In this document: piece after piece, positions 17,671 to 25,244 of the stretch
How positions within the stretch are numbered: position 1 is the first letter of the stretch
Layout: every line of letters begins with the position of its first letter
Assembly (NCBI GenBank): GCA_964653485.1
Contig: CAZZFF010000015.1
Location: 7,030-71,029 of the forward strand
Length of the DNA: 64,000 bases
Source of the DNA: CAVQND01 sp964653485
Lineage (GTDB): Bacteria > Verrucomicrobiota > Verrucomicrobiia > Limisphaerales > UBA8199
Reading direction: 5' to 3'
Position numbers and translations under genes: made by a program
Notes under the pieces: model-generated
Database searches by the model: none
What the model saw: the letters and a program-made list of their open reading frames with translations, nothing else
What the model was told of the DNA's origin: nothing

Positions 17671-18834
17671 ATGTCAATGCAGTCCTCGCTTTCGTTGGTC
17701 AGGCCGCTGGTGCGGCGTTTGAAGCCTTATGTCCCGGGCGAACAGCCCAGGATCAAGGGCCTGATCAAGCTCAACACAAACGAAAACCCCTATCCCCCCT
17801 CCCCCAGAGTCCTCGAAGCCACCCGGGCCGGCGTGGATGCGGGACTGCGGCTCTATCCCTCGGCTACGGCCCGGCCGTTGCGGGAGAGGTTGGCCCGCCT
17901 GCACAACTGCCGGCCGGAGAACTTCATTGTCGGCAACGGGTCGGACGAACTGCTCAACCTCGCCGTCCGGGCCTTCGTGGAGCCTCTGGTCCACTCCGCC
18001 CCGAACGGCACTCCCGGCGTCCGCAATCCCGCCCGCCCCCCGAGCCGGTCGGTCCTGCAGTACTTCGTCCCGAGCTATTCGCTCTATCCCGTTCTGGCTG
18101 ACATCCAGGGCGCGGCCAGGCTCGGCCTGCCGCTCAAACCCGATTTCGGCCTGCCCTCGCCCCGCGAATTGCGCAGAGGCAAACTCTGGGACCCCAGGGC
18201 CGCGCTCACGATCATCACCACACCCAATGCCCCCACCGGGCGCGGCTATTCTACGGCGGAGCTCGAGGCCCTTTGCCGCGAGCACAAAGGGGTGGTGCTC
18301 CTGGACGAGGCCTACGTGAATTTCGCCCGCCAGCACGCCCTCGATCTCGCCCTCAAATACCCGCATGTCCTGGTCGCCCGGACCTTCTCGAAGGCCTACT
18401 GCCTTTGCTTCCAGCGCGTCGGCTATTTAGTCGGCCACCCCGGCCTCATCGACGCCCTTCACAAAATCCGCGACAGTTACAACGTCAACGGCCTGGGCCA
18501 AATTGCCGCCCTGGCCACGCTCGGCGCCCTGCCCTATTACCGGGCCAACTTCCGCGCCGTCATCCATACCCGCGAGCGCCTCGCCTCCGAGCTGGCCAAA
18601 CTGGGATTCACGGTCTTCCCCAGCCAAACCAACTTCATCCTCGCCCGGCCCCCGGCCATTCCGGCCGAAGCCTGGCTGCAAGAACTGCGCGAGAGGAAAA
18701 TCCTCGTGCGTTGGTTCGATCAACCCGAAGTCCGCGACTACCTCCGCATCACAGTCGGCACCCCGGCTCAGGCCTCGGCCCTCATCGCCGCCGCCCGTGA
18801 GATCAGAAACAAGTTGCCGCGCCACGACCTTTGA
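17671..18834 (+). CDS. hisC: Histidinol-phosphate aminotransferase
   Basis: 387 aa, fold-type I PLP enzyme. The active-site lysine is in ARTFSKAYCLCFQRVGY, equivalent to the TFSKAYGLAGLRVGY family motif; NTNENPYPPSP is the N-terminal substrate/PLP loop, and NGSDEL and LDEAYVNF are the other expected blocks. It converts imidazole-acetol phosphate to histidinol phosphate in histidine synthesis, using glutamate. The rest of the his operon is not in this window. Start at ATG 17671; a second ATG at 17677 is possible. Motifs favour HisC over the related tyrosine aminotransferases. Confidence 0.92.
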   Translation: MSMQSSLSLVRPLVRRLKPYVPGEQPRIKGLIKLNTNENPYPPSPRVLEATRAGVDAGLRLYPSATARPLRERLARLHNCRPENFIVGNGSDELLNLAVRAFVEPLVHSAPNGTPGVRNPARPPSRSVLQYFVPSYSLYPVLADIQGAARLGLPLKPDFGLPSPRELRRGKLWDPRAALTIITTPNAPTGRGYSTAELEALCREHKGVVLLDEAYVNFARQHALDLALKYPHVLVARTFSKAYCLCFQRVGYLVGHPGLIDALHKIRDSYNVNGLGQIAALATLGALPYYRANFRAVIHTRERLASELAKLGFTVFPSQTNFILARPPAIPAEAWLQELRERKILVRWFDQPEVRDYLRITVGTPAQASALIAAAREIRNKLPRHDL

Positions 18835-18853
18835 CCTAGACTGGGGCCGGTCT

Positions 18854-18930
18854 GCGCGAGTAGCTCAATTGGATAGAGCGTCGGCCTCCGGAGCCGAAGG
18901 TTGAGAGTTCGACCCTCTCCTCGCGCACCA
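18854..18930 (+). tRNA. tRNA-Arg (anticodon CCG)
   Basis: A full cloverleaf: 7-bp acceptor stem GCGCGAG/CTCGCGC, D arm with GCTCAATTGGATAGAGC, anticodon stem TCGGC/GCCGA with loop CTCCGGA (anticodon CCG, reading CGG), T arm GAGAG-TTCGACC-CTCTC and an encoded CCA end. It lies just after hisC. Downstream, the sequence turns into a gene-poor stretch with repeats, so the tRNA may have served as an integration site; I found no duplicated 3' end by eye. Confidence 0.97.
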
Positions 18931-19379
18931 GCCTTCGCTCTCCGCTCCGCTTCAAAACCTCAGCAAAATCAATGGTTTTTTGGGAAATCCACGGCTTCAA
19001 CCGGTTCGGTCACGTCGGTCGTAAAAGGGCTAGCTCCACGGCCAAAACCAGAACAAAAACCAGAACACGTGGAGGAAGGGGTGGAAATGGGGTATTGAAT
19101 GGGCTGGCATTGGGTTTTGACGGGGGCGGGGGTGTTGAGACGGCTGGAGGGTCGGGAAGACGCCCGGCAGCCTTTACGGCGCAAATCGGACCTTATTCCG
19201 TGATGAACGTGCAGCGAGACTGATGGAGCGGTTTTCGGCCTCGCTCTAGTGCGGAATAACCGGTTTTTTGCGGGTGGGGACAGCGGTATTGAGTCAGAAC
19301 ACGATAGCACTGAACTGAGGTGTTGCGTCACGCGTTCTGTCCGAGGTAACATAGCCCTAGCTCAGCGACAGAGTGCAGA
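18931..19379. other. Gene-poor spacer after tRNA-Arg
   Basis: A 449-bp stretch without a convincing gene. Short ORFs here in all frames are proline/serine-rich and lack recognisable domains. It contains runs such as AAAACCAGAACAAAAACCAGAAC and several G-rich tracts, and looks like relic or repeat-derived DNA. Confidence 0.5.
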
Positions 19380-19934
19380 ATGCGAAGCCGTAACGAAATA
19401 GCGTGGCCGTGGTTCATTATTGGGTGCGTGTTGCTGGTCACCGCCTTAGTTGCGTTCTTTTGGGCGTTCAGCCTCGGGAACCTGACGAAATCACAACATT
19501 TCCTCCTGATGTGGCTCTTGCCGCTCGCGTCGGGATTCGCTTGCGGTTGCTTTGCTGGCTCACTCCGAGTTTCAGGCCCGATAGGCAATTTCGTGATGGC
19601 GGCGACGGGAGGGTTTGCGATTTGGTTATTGAGCTATTTTTTGTTGCCCACCCCTGCCACTCCCGTGACTCCAGGGCTGAACGTTGGTAATGATTCGGTA
19701 GTCTATGGGAGAGTTCCCGCCGGCAATATAGGTAACGGGTCTGTGGTTATTGGTGCGACCGACAGCAATGGAAACACAATCTTGAATCAACCAATGGCGG
19801 TCGGGCGCAACGCCCACGCTGGCCCCGGCTCCATCGCCATCGGTGCCAATGCCGGTGCTGGTGGCGCACCTGCTCCATCCGGCACAAATCACGCAACGGT
19901 CGAAGGTCGAGCACAGTCGAGGGAAGGGAAGTAA
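19380..19934 (+). CDS. Putative membrane protein with YadA-like head repeats
   Basis: 184 aa. Two or three hydrophobic helices occupy residues 8-85 (WFIIGCVLLVTALVAFFWAF, then GFACGCFAGSL and IWLLSYFLL). The C-terminal half is Gly/Ala/Asn-rich, with NGSVVIGATDSNG and GSIAIGANAGAGG, reminiscent of left-handed beta-roll repeats of trimeric autotransporter heads. No YadA anchor is present, so this may be a fragment or a decoy resemblance. It lies in the low-density island after tRNA-Arg. I do not recognise a family and call it hypothetical. Confidence 0.5.
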   Translation: MRSRNEIAWPWFIIGCVLLVTALVAFFWAFSLGNLTKSQHFLLMWLLPLASGFACGCFAGSLRVSGPIGNFVMAATGGFAIWLLSYFLLPTPATPVTPGLNVGNDSVVYGRVPAGNIGNGSVVIGATDSNGNTILNQPMAVGRNAHAGPGSIAIGANAGAGGAPAPSGTNHATVEGRAQSREGK

Positions 19935-19973
19935 GGAAACACGACCCTTCGGCGCAACTCCGCGCCGTCGGCT

Positions 19974-20174
19974 TTACTTCCTCCGCCTTTCCTCCAAGGC
20001 CCGGAGGCGCTGGTCCCCAAAGCCGACAATGGAGGCGTCGGCCCTGCGAGTTCGGTTTATTCCGGCGTCATACCGTGCGACCTGTCGGGATCGGGCGTCG
20101 AGAATCCAATTCCCACGGATTTGGCCGATAATTTCTCCCTTGCCGTCTCGGAGGTATTCGATTTTCCCGCTCAT
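19974..20174 (-). CDS. Small conserved-looking protein with YD/GxxxG repeats
   Basis: A 66-aa minus-strand ORF from ATG at 20174. It reads as repeated short beta-hairpins: EYLRDGKGEIIGQI, WILDARSRQVARYD, and ASIVGFGDQRLRALEE. Such compact, weakly repetitive proteins with G-rich turns recur in this lineage, as I remember, with no known role. It is internal to a longer minus-strand ORF (from 20309) whose first 45 residues look like spurious repeat sequence, so the internal ATG was chosen. Confidence 0.55.
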   Translation of the reverse strand: MSGKIEYLRDGKGEIIGQIRGNWILDARSRQVARYDAGINRTRRADASIVGFGDQRLRALEERRRK

Positions 20175-20230
20175 AATTCGTGTATGACGTTGCGGACGGT
20201 GGACGGATACCACGTCTTGCCCGAGGGTCT

Positions 20231-20335
20231 GTTCCAGTCGTTGGACGGCTCCCGGCTGCTCCCAAGAAACCGTTAAAACGGTTGAAATGGCTCCGATGCC
20301 TCTTTTCACCGGGCTGAAGCCACGGTGTCAATAAG
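20231..20335. repeat. Interspersed element with AAACCGTTNAAACGG palindrome, copy A
   Basis: The segment ends in a GC-rich palindrome (AAACCGTTAAAACGGTTG) and continues into CACCGGGCTGAAGCCACGGTGTCAATAAG. The right part recurs in opposite orientation at 49637-49703 (ATTGACACCGCGGCTTCAGC...); the left part recurs at 21225-21272. Shared ends but different interiors suggest a modular mobile or REP-like element. Confidence 0.75.
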
Positions 20336-20510
20336 CCGCCTACACGAGTCTGCCGAGCCAGCACCCCCACTGGCCTAAAGCCCACGCCCACCGAAACCAT
20401 CCCAGTATTCACCGTCGGCTTCACTAAATAAACCGCCGCTGAGTTCTTTGAAAAGCTGCGCACCGTCGGCATCAAACGCGTCGTTGGGTGTCGCGGGCGA
20501 CCCACCGCGT

Positions 20511-20621
20511 CGTCGCCGGTTCGCTCTGCCGGCGCACTCCACGAGACCAATGTGTCCACCGCCGCGCTCCGTCACCAAATTGTCACCGTTCCGCCTTTGA
20601 TTCGTCGGGACACATCCCTTA
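20511..20621 (+). repeat. 111-bp interspersed repeat, copy A
   Basis: Over 111 bp this matches the reverse complement of 42923-43033 with only scattered mismatches, including the runs GCCGGCGCACTCCACGAG and CGCTCCGTCACCAAATTGTC. The two copies are 22 kb apart in opposite orientation. No ORF is shared beyond spurious frames. Copy B sits beside a broken toxin-antitoxin locus. Confidence 0.85.
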
Positions 20622-20754
20622 CTCCTCGCCAGCAGCCGTTTCTCAATACGGATGAATTGCCTTTTTGCGGCTGGGGATAGCGGCGGCGTGGCGGAACACG
20701 ATTGCGGCTCGCAAGACCACGTGACGAACCGGCGTCGGAAAGGTCAAATAAGTC

Positions 20755-21039
20755 ATGAATAAGAAAATCATCACGTTGGTAGCGCTCGCCGTGATTGGGG
20801 TGATTCTTTTGCTTTTGGCCATTGGCCGTCTCATGCCCATCGGCCACTCCTATACTATCGAAATCCTGGCCACATTGCTTGCCTTGCCGGTGAGGTTGTA
20901 CGCCTTTTTCATCTATGGGGACCATGGCTCCTGGTCTTTGCCGGTTTTGATTTTGCTCATCGCGTTGAGCGGTTTAATGTGGGGCGTCATCGTAGAGAGG
21001 ATTGTTTGGGTTGTTTCCAAGCGGAACACAGCACAGTGA
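20755..21039 (+). CDS. Small membrane protein, unknown
   Basis: 94 aa with three hydrophobic helices (about residues 5-25, 34-52 and 59-82) separated by a polar loop, RLMPIGHSYT. ATG start, and a compact ORF with ordinary codon use. No family recognised. It sits between two repeat elements in the island after tRNA-Arg, so it may be an acquired passenger or a local remnant. Confidence 0.55.
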   Translation: MNKKIITLVALAVIGVILLLLAIGRLMPIGHSYTIEILATLLALPVRLYAFFIYGDHGSWSLPVLILLIALSGLMWGVIVERIVWVVSKRNTAQ

Positions 21040-21474
21040 CTTTCGCCTAACCACGTTCTGGAGCCGACGGCGGGATGGCCGTTCTGTTCCATGCCGCATC
21101 CCTTTGGCCCGCCGCGTTGGCGAGGCTGACGTTGCGGTCGGTCCCAACCTGAACGATGTCAGCCCGTTCGGTTGAAGCAGGTCAGACCGCCGATTCAGCG
21201 CCGTGTGCGGATGCGCGGCGGGTCGTTCCAGTCGTTGCACGGCTTCCGGCGCTCCCCCCAAACCGTTGAACGGACGCAGGCCTTTCCCGTATCCAATTCC
21301 TTGCCGGTGGCCTGATGCGACCGGCCATTCGGGTTTCAGGAGAGAGCGCACTAGCCAACCTGAGCGCCGCGTGCTATCGATGTTTCGAGCCGTCGAGAGG
21401 CCGCTATTAATCGAAACGTGTCCGATTGCCTCCGGAACGGCCCGGAGACCCTGGCTGGCGTTCACAATGAGTTT
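21040..21474. other. Repeat-bearing spacer before the cupin gene
   Basis: 435 bp without a supported gene. It contains copy C of an interspersed element at 21225-21272. Short ORFs on both strands overlap this element and look like repeat-derived peptides. Confidence 0.5.
21225..21272. repeat. Interspersed element, copy C (left part only)
   Basis: GTTCCAGTCGTTGCACGGC through CAAACCGTTGAACGG matches the left portion of copy A (20231-20283) with substitutions and one short gap. The right half of the element is not present here, so it looks truncated. Confidence 0.65.
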
Positions 21475-21906
21475 ATGTCGCATTTAATTTATCTGGCGGG
21501 AAAGGTGTCGAAGCTGTCGCTGCCGTCGTTGCAGCCTCCGCTGGGCGCCGCAGCCCCGCTGCTGAAACGATTGCTCCTGCCCCAGGGCGAGTTGGCGCAG
21601 TTCTACGATGCGGAAGAGCCGATACGCTATATGGCCTTGGCCGAGATTCGGCCGGGCTGGGCGCGAGGCAATCACTACCACAAGTTCAAGAAGGAGATGC
21701 TGTACGTGATCCAGGGTGAAATCTCCCTTGTCGTGCAGGAGATCACGCAAGGAACACGCGAGTCGGTGTCATTGCAGGTGGGCGACGTGGCGGTCATCGA
21801 AACCGGCGTCGCTCACGCCGTTCGAGCCTCCGCACCCGGACAGGTCCTCGAATTCTCGCCCGTTCGCTTTGACCCGGCAGATACTTACCGCTTCCCCCTC
21901 GTTTAG
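21475..21906 (+). CDS. Cupin-domain protein
   Basis: 143 aa with a small cupin barrel: motif 1 shows GNHYHKFKKEMLYVIQG (His residues and the Glu expected for metal binding), and motif 2 shows GDVAVIETGVAHAV. The fold and spacing match single-domain cupins that bind a small ligand or a metal. Substrate unknown: family members include isomerases, dioxygenases and sugar-lactone-like binding proteins. ATG at 21475 was chosen over an upstream ORF start at 21418. It stands alone between repeat-bearing spacers. Confidence 0.75.
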   Translation: MSHLIYLAGKVSKLSLPSLQPPLGAAAPLLKRLLLPQGELAQFYDAEEPIRYMALAEIRPGWARGNHYHKFKKEMLYVIQGEISLVVQEITQGTRESVSLQVGDVAVIETGVAHAVRASAPGQVLEFSPVRFDPADTYRFPLV

Positions 21907-22242
21907 GAGCCGTGAGGGGAACGAGTTTCGGCACCGGATGCTTCGCGCGGAGCGTAAGGGCGCGTGGAGCGTTGGAGCGACACCATCGCCACGGTTCTCT
22001 CGCGCCGTACGCCTCGGCGCTCTTCCCCGCCCGGTGTGGGGTGATCTCCTACCTCGGAAACAGGCCCTTCGATCTTGCTTTTGCCTCGAAAACGGCCACG
22101 CTTCACGGGTCAGGTAGAGGCTGTGTCAGTCTCCAGAAATGGTGAATCCTCGCGTGAACCAGGTTCAGTGATGATTTGAAACCCGACAGTCGGGAACAGT
22201 CAGGAGAAGAGCAGCATCGAGCCTCGGACACGAGAACAGTCC
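21907..22242. other. Spacer upstream of the RRM gene
   Basis: 336 bp with no supported gene. A short palindrome CCCGACAGTCGGG lies about 50 bp before the RRM gene's ATG and could be part of a 5' UTR structure. The ORFs in the spacer have no recognisable domain. Confidence 0.45.
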
Positions 22243-22605
22243 ATGAGTGAAAAATTGTTTGTGGGAAATCTCTCCTTCAAGACCACGGAGAATGATCTGC
22301 AGGATGCGTTTGCCGCCCACGGCACGGTGGTGGAAGCCAACTTGATGATGGACCGCGTCACGGGAAGACCGCGCGGGTTCGCCTTCGTCACGATGAGTTC
22401 ACCAGAGGAGGCACAGAAAGCAATCACTGCCCTCAATGGCAAGGAGATGGATGGGCGTGCCCTGACGGTCAACGTCGCCCGGCCCCGTGAAGAGCGTCCC
22501 GCCGGCGGCGGCGGTGGTGGCCGACGCGGTGGATTCGCCGGACGCGGGAGTGGTGGTGGTGGCGGCGGCGGCCGAGATCGCGACCGCGCTCGCGATCGTT
22601 ACTGA
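22243..22605 (+). CDS. RNA-binding protein, RRM domain
   Basis: 120 aa with a single RRM: RNP2 KLFVGNLSF near the N-terminus and RNP1 RGFAFVTM about 40 residues later. The rest is a Gly-rich tail with RGG-like runs (GGGGGRRGGFAGRG). Bacterial Rbp/RRM proteins of this type bind single-stranded RNA and rise in the cold or stress in cyanobacteria; the role here is unknown. The gene converges on the TauE/SafE-like permease and is followed by a candidate hairpin. Confidence 0.9.
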   Translation: MSEKLFVGNLSFKTTENDLQDAFAAHGTVVEANLMMDRVTGRPRGFAFVTMSSPEEAQKAITALNGKEMDGRALTVNVARPREERPAGGGGGGRRGGFAGRGSGGGGGGGRDRDRARDRY

Positions 22606-22629
22606 CCCGCGGTTGCGGAATTGTCATCG

Positions 22630-22659
22630 CCGAGGACCCGGTCTCACACCGGGCCTCGG
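22630..22659 (+). terminator. Candidate hairpin after the RRM gene
   Basis: CCGAGGACCCGGT (22630-22642) can pair with ACCGGGCCTCGG (22648-22659) around a short loop, with one bulge. There is no U-rich tract, so it may act as a stability element or a weak terminator between the converging genes. Confidence 0.4.
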
Positions 22660-22711
22660 TGTTCGAGTTCAAGTTCGTGCGGGTTGCGCGCGAAGGGGCG
22701 GGGGCACATTA

Positions 22712-23461
22712 CTACCGCATGAACGCCTGGTAGAATGTTGCGGCGGAGAGGATGAAGCCGATGAGGGTGATAATCTGGCGGACACGCTCCTGGGGGATTC
22801 GCTGCGAATAATGGGAGCCCAGGTAGTAGCCGAACAAGGCCCCTGCCGTCATAATTCCCGCTCTTGGCCAATCGATTAGCCCCGCGGGGATGAACCACGC
22901 CGCCGCAACGAGGTTGATCAGGGATCCCAGGATGGTCTTCAGCGTGTTCATTTCGTGAATGTGCCGCAGGCCGATGAAGCCGAGCGTCGCCAGCATAAGG
23001 ATGCCGATGCCGGCCCCGAAGTAACCCCCGTAGATTGCCACGCCAAACTGAAACAAAATCGCCCCGCGAACCGCCTGCTGCCGATTCGCAAGCCGCCGAA
23101 AGGCCCCTTGGGCCAGGAACAGGACTGTGGCGAACAAGATGAGAAAGGGGACTAATTTCGAGAAGGTTTTGTTGCTGGTGTAGGTCAGGAGGATGGCGCC
23201 GATTAGACCGCCCAGGAGACTGATAGGCACAAAGCGCCACAGCCAGGTCTTGACAGCGTCGAGGTGCCGGCGGTAGCCGTAAATCCCGCCCGAAGTGCCG
23301 ATGACCAGCGCCAGCGTGCTGGTGGCGTTTGCGATGATCGGGTTGACGCCAAAAAACAGCAGCGTCGGGAACGTGACTAACGTCCCTCCTCCAGCCACCG
23401 CGTTGATTGCCCCGCCCGCGGCAGCGGCCAGAGCCAATCCGCAAATTTCAATCAGCGACAT
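22712..23461 (-). CDS. TauE/SafE family membrane permease
   Basis: 249 aa, seven or eight hydrophobic helices. Conserved family features: INAVAGGGTLVTFPTLL in helix 1-2, IGAILLTYTSNKTF and the second repeat, which starts around GGYFGAGIGILMLATLGFIGL. The family exports or imports sulfite, sulfoacetate and other small anions. The start MSLIEICGLALA is a typical TauE N-terminus. It lies 123 bp downstream of argH on the same strand, but with no obvious pathway link. Confidence 0.88.
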   Translation of the reverse strand: MSLIEICGLALAAAAGGAINAVAGGGTLVTFPTLLFFGVNPIIANATSTLALVIGTSGGIYGYRRHLDAVKTWLWRFVPISLLGGLIGAILLTYTSNKTFSKLVPFLILFATVLFLAQGAFRRLANRQQAVRGAILFQFGVAIYGGYFGAGIGILMLATLGFIGLRHIHEMNTLKTILGSLINLVAAAWFIPAGLIDWPRAGIMTAGALFGYYLGSHYSQRIPQERVRQIITLIGFILSAATFYQAFMR

Positions 23462-23584
23462 CGTCTCAGATTCTGAGTGGCGGTTGCAGACCCAGGCGCG
23501 AAGAGCGCCAAGGCTTCGGAGAAGAATCCCCTGCTCTGTGCTCCCTGCTTTCTCGTGCGGACTTTCAATGGTCCTGCGAACGAT

Positions 23585-25135
23585 CTAAGAAGTGTCTTTG
23601 TCGAGGCCTTTGGACCTTCGACCATCGAGCTTCGAGCTTCGAGCTTCAAGGCCGAGGGCATCACCCCACCTTTGCAACTGTTTGGTTACCTCCTTCGTGC
23701 CGGGGGCTCCTGTCAGGTTTCGCCTGGCCATTGCCTGGTCCAGATTGAACGTCTGGAGGGCATCCGAGGCGAACCGCTGCTCGACGGATTGCATTTCGGC
23801 CAGGCTCAGTTGGTCCAAAGGTTTGCCGAGGCTCTCCGCGAGCGCGACCACCGCCCCCACGGCATGATGGGCCTGGCGGAAAGGCAGGCCTTTCCGCACG
23901 AGGTAATCCGCCAGGTCGGTCGCGAGCAGGGCGGGGTCCTTGGCGGCGGCTCGGCAGACCTGCCGGTTGACGGCCGTGTGATCGAGCATTGCCGCGCACA
24001 CTCGCACCGTGGCGCGCACGGTGTCCACGGTGTCGAAGAGCCGCTCTTTGTCCTCCTGCAGATCACGGTTGTAGGCCAGCGGCAAGCCCTTGAGGAGCGT
24101 GAGCAGGGCCACCAGGTTCCCGATGACGCGCCCGGTCTTTCCCCGCGTCAACTCGGCCGCGTCGGGGTTCCTTTTCTGCGGCATGAGTGACGAGCCGGTG
24201 GTATAGGCGTCAGAGATGCGGATGAAGTTGAATTCGCTGCTGGCCCAAAGAACGAGGTCCTCGGCCAGGCGCGAGAGATGCACCGCCAGGAGGGCGGCGC
24301 TGCCGCAAAACTCGACGGCGAAGTCCCGGTCACTGACGGCGTCCATCGAGTTCTGCGCGACGGATGACCGGCCCTGGGCATCCACGAAGCCAAGCAGGCG
24401 AGCTACTTGCTCGCGATCGAGCGGGAGCGTCGAGCCGGCCAAGGCCCCGCTGCCCAGCGGGCAGACGTTCACGCGAGCCAGTCCTTGCTCGAACCGCTGG
24501 CGGTCGCGTTCGAGCATCTCCACATAGGCCAGCAGATGGTGCGCCAGATAAACCGGCTGCGCGCGCTGCAAATGCGTGTAGCCGGGCATAATGACTCCCT
24601 CCTCACGGCGGCCCATCCGCACCAGAGCGCATTGGGCCAGGCGGATTTCCTTGAGCAACTCGATCGTCTCGTCCCGCAACCAGAGCCGCAGGTCCACGGC
24701 CACCTGGTCGTTGCGCGAGCGTCCGGTATGCAGCTTGGCGCCGGCCGGCGCCCGCCGCGTCAGCTCCGCCTCGATGTTCATGTGTACGTCTTCCAGGTCC
24801 GGCTGCCACCGGAATTGGCCCGCCTCGATCTCCCGGGCGATGTCTTCCAGCCCGCGCCTGATCGCCTTAAACTCCACCGCCGTGAGCAGCCCCGCCTTCT
24901 CCAGCATCCTTGCGTGCGCGATCGATGCCCGGATGTCTTGCCGCCAGAGGCGCCAGTCGAACGAGATCGATTCGGTGAACCGCGCCATATCCGCCGCCGG
25001 GCCGGCGGAAAAACGGCCGCTGCGCGAAACCGGCGCAATCGCCGGGACCGTGGGCCCGGCGCCCGAAGGCCGCGCCGCATCCGCGGCATTCGCGGGATTC
25101 GGGTTGCGGCTTCGCCGCGCTGAACTGTCTTTCAT
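23585..25135 (-). CDS. argH: Argininosuccinate lyase
   Basis: About 516 aa from the ATG at 25135. Family features: TGRSRNDQ for substrate binding and GSSLMPQKRNPD, the fumarase/lyase signature with the catalytic Ser loop. It splits argininosuccinate into arginine and fumarate, the last step of arginine synthesis. Two oddities: the N-terminus before SGRFSAGPA is low-complexity and atypical (RRSRNPNPANAADAA), so the true start may lie inside; the C-terminus ends in LEARSSKLDGRRSKGL, encoded by short tandem GAGCTTC repeats at about 23618-23650. It is divergent from ilvD with about 110 bp between starts. Confidence 0.9.
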   Translation of the reverse strand: MKDSSARRSRNPNPANAADAARPSGAGPTVPAIAPVSRSGRFSAGPAADMARFTESISFDWRLWRQDIRASIAHARMLEKAGLLTAVEFKAIRRGLEDIAREIEAGQFRWQPDLEDVHMNIEAELTRRAPAGAKLHTGRSRNDQVAVDLRLWLRDETIELLKEIRLAQCALVRMGRREEGVIMPGYTHLQRAQPVYLAHHLLAYVEMLERDRQRFEQGLARVNVCPLGSGALAGSTLPLDREQVARLLGFVDAQGRSSVAQNSMDAVSDRDFAVEFCGSAALLAVHLSRLAEDLVLWASSEFNFIRISDAYTTGSSLMPQKRNPDAAELTRGKTGRVIGNLVALLTLLKGLPLAYNRDLQEDKERLFDTVDTVRATVRVCAAMLDHTAVNRQVCRAAAKDPALLATDLADYLVRKGLPFRQAHHAVGAVVALAESLGKPLDQLSLAEMQSVEQRFASDALQTFNLDQAMARRNLTGAPGTKEVTKQLQRWGDALGLEARSSKLDGRRSKGLDKDTS

Positions 25136-25244
25136 ATCGATTGATCGCGGCGAATGTGCGCCCAAAGCGCGGCGTTGTCACTGGGAAAAACTCCCAAGAA
25201 AAATATCGCAATTTCGGGTTCCCCACACTAGCTTTCAGCAATTT

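Larger units (their letters stand above)
20175..20754. other. Repeat-filled stretch in the island
   Basis: No convincing gene in 580 bp. It contains one copy of an interspersed element at 20231-20335 and a second, unrelated repeat at 20511-20621, both listed separately. Minus-strand ORFs here (for example around 20375-20578) look like repeat-derived peptides with no domain. Confidence 0.6.

Noticed and set aside
18854..18930. tRNA-Arg 3' end as an att site with a downstream duplicate
   Set aside because: I could not find a second copy of the 3' end in the following 4 kb by eye.
24591..25244. N-terminal extension of ilvD
   Set aside because: It is antisense to argH and low in domain content; IlvD begins at MRSDIIKKG with the expected spacing.
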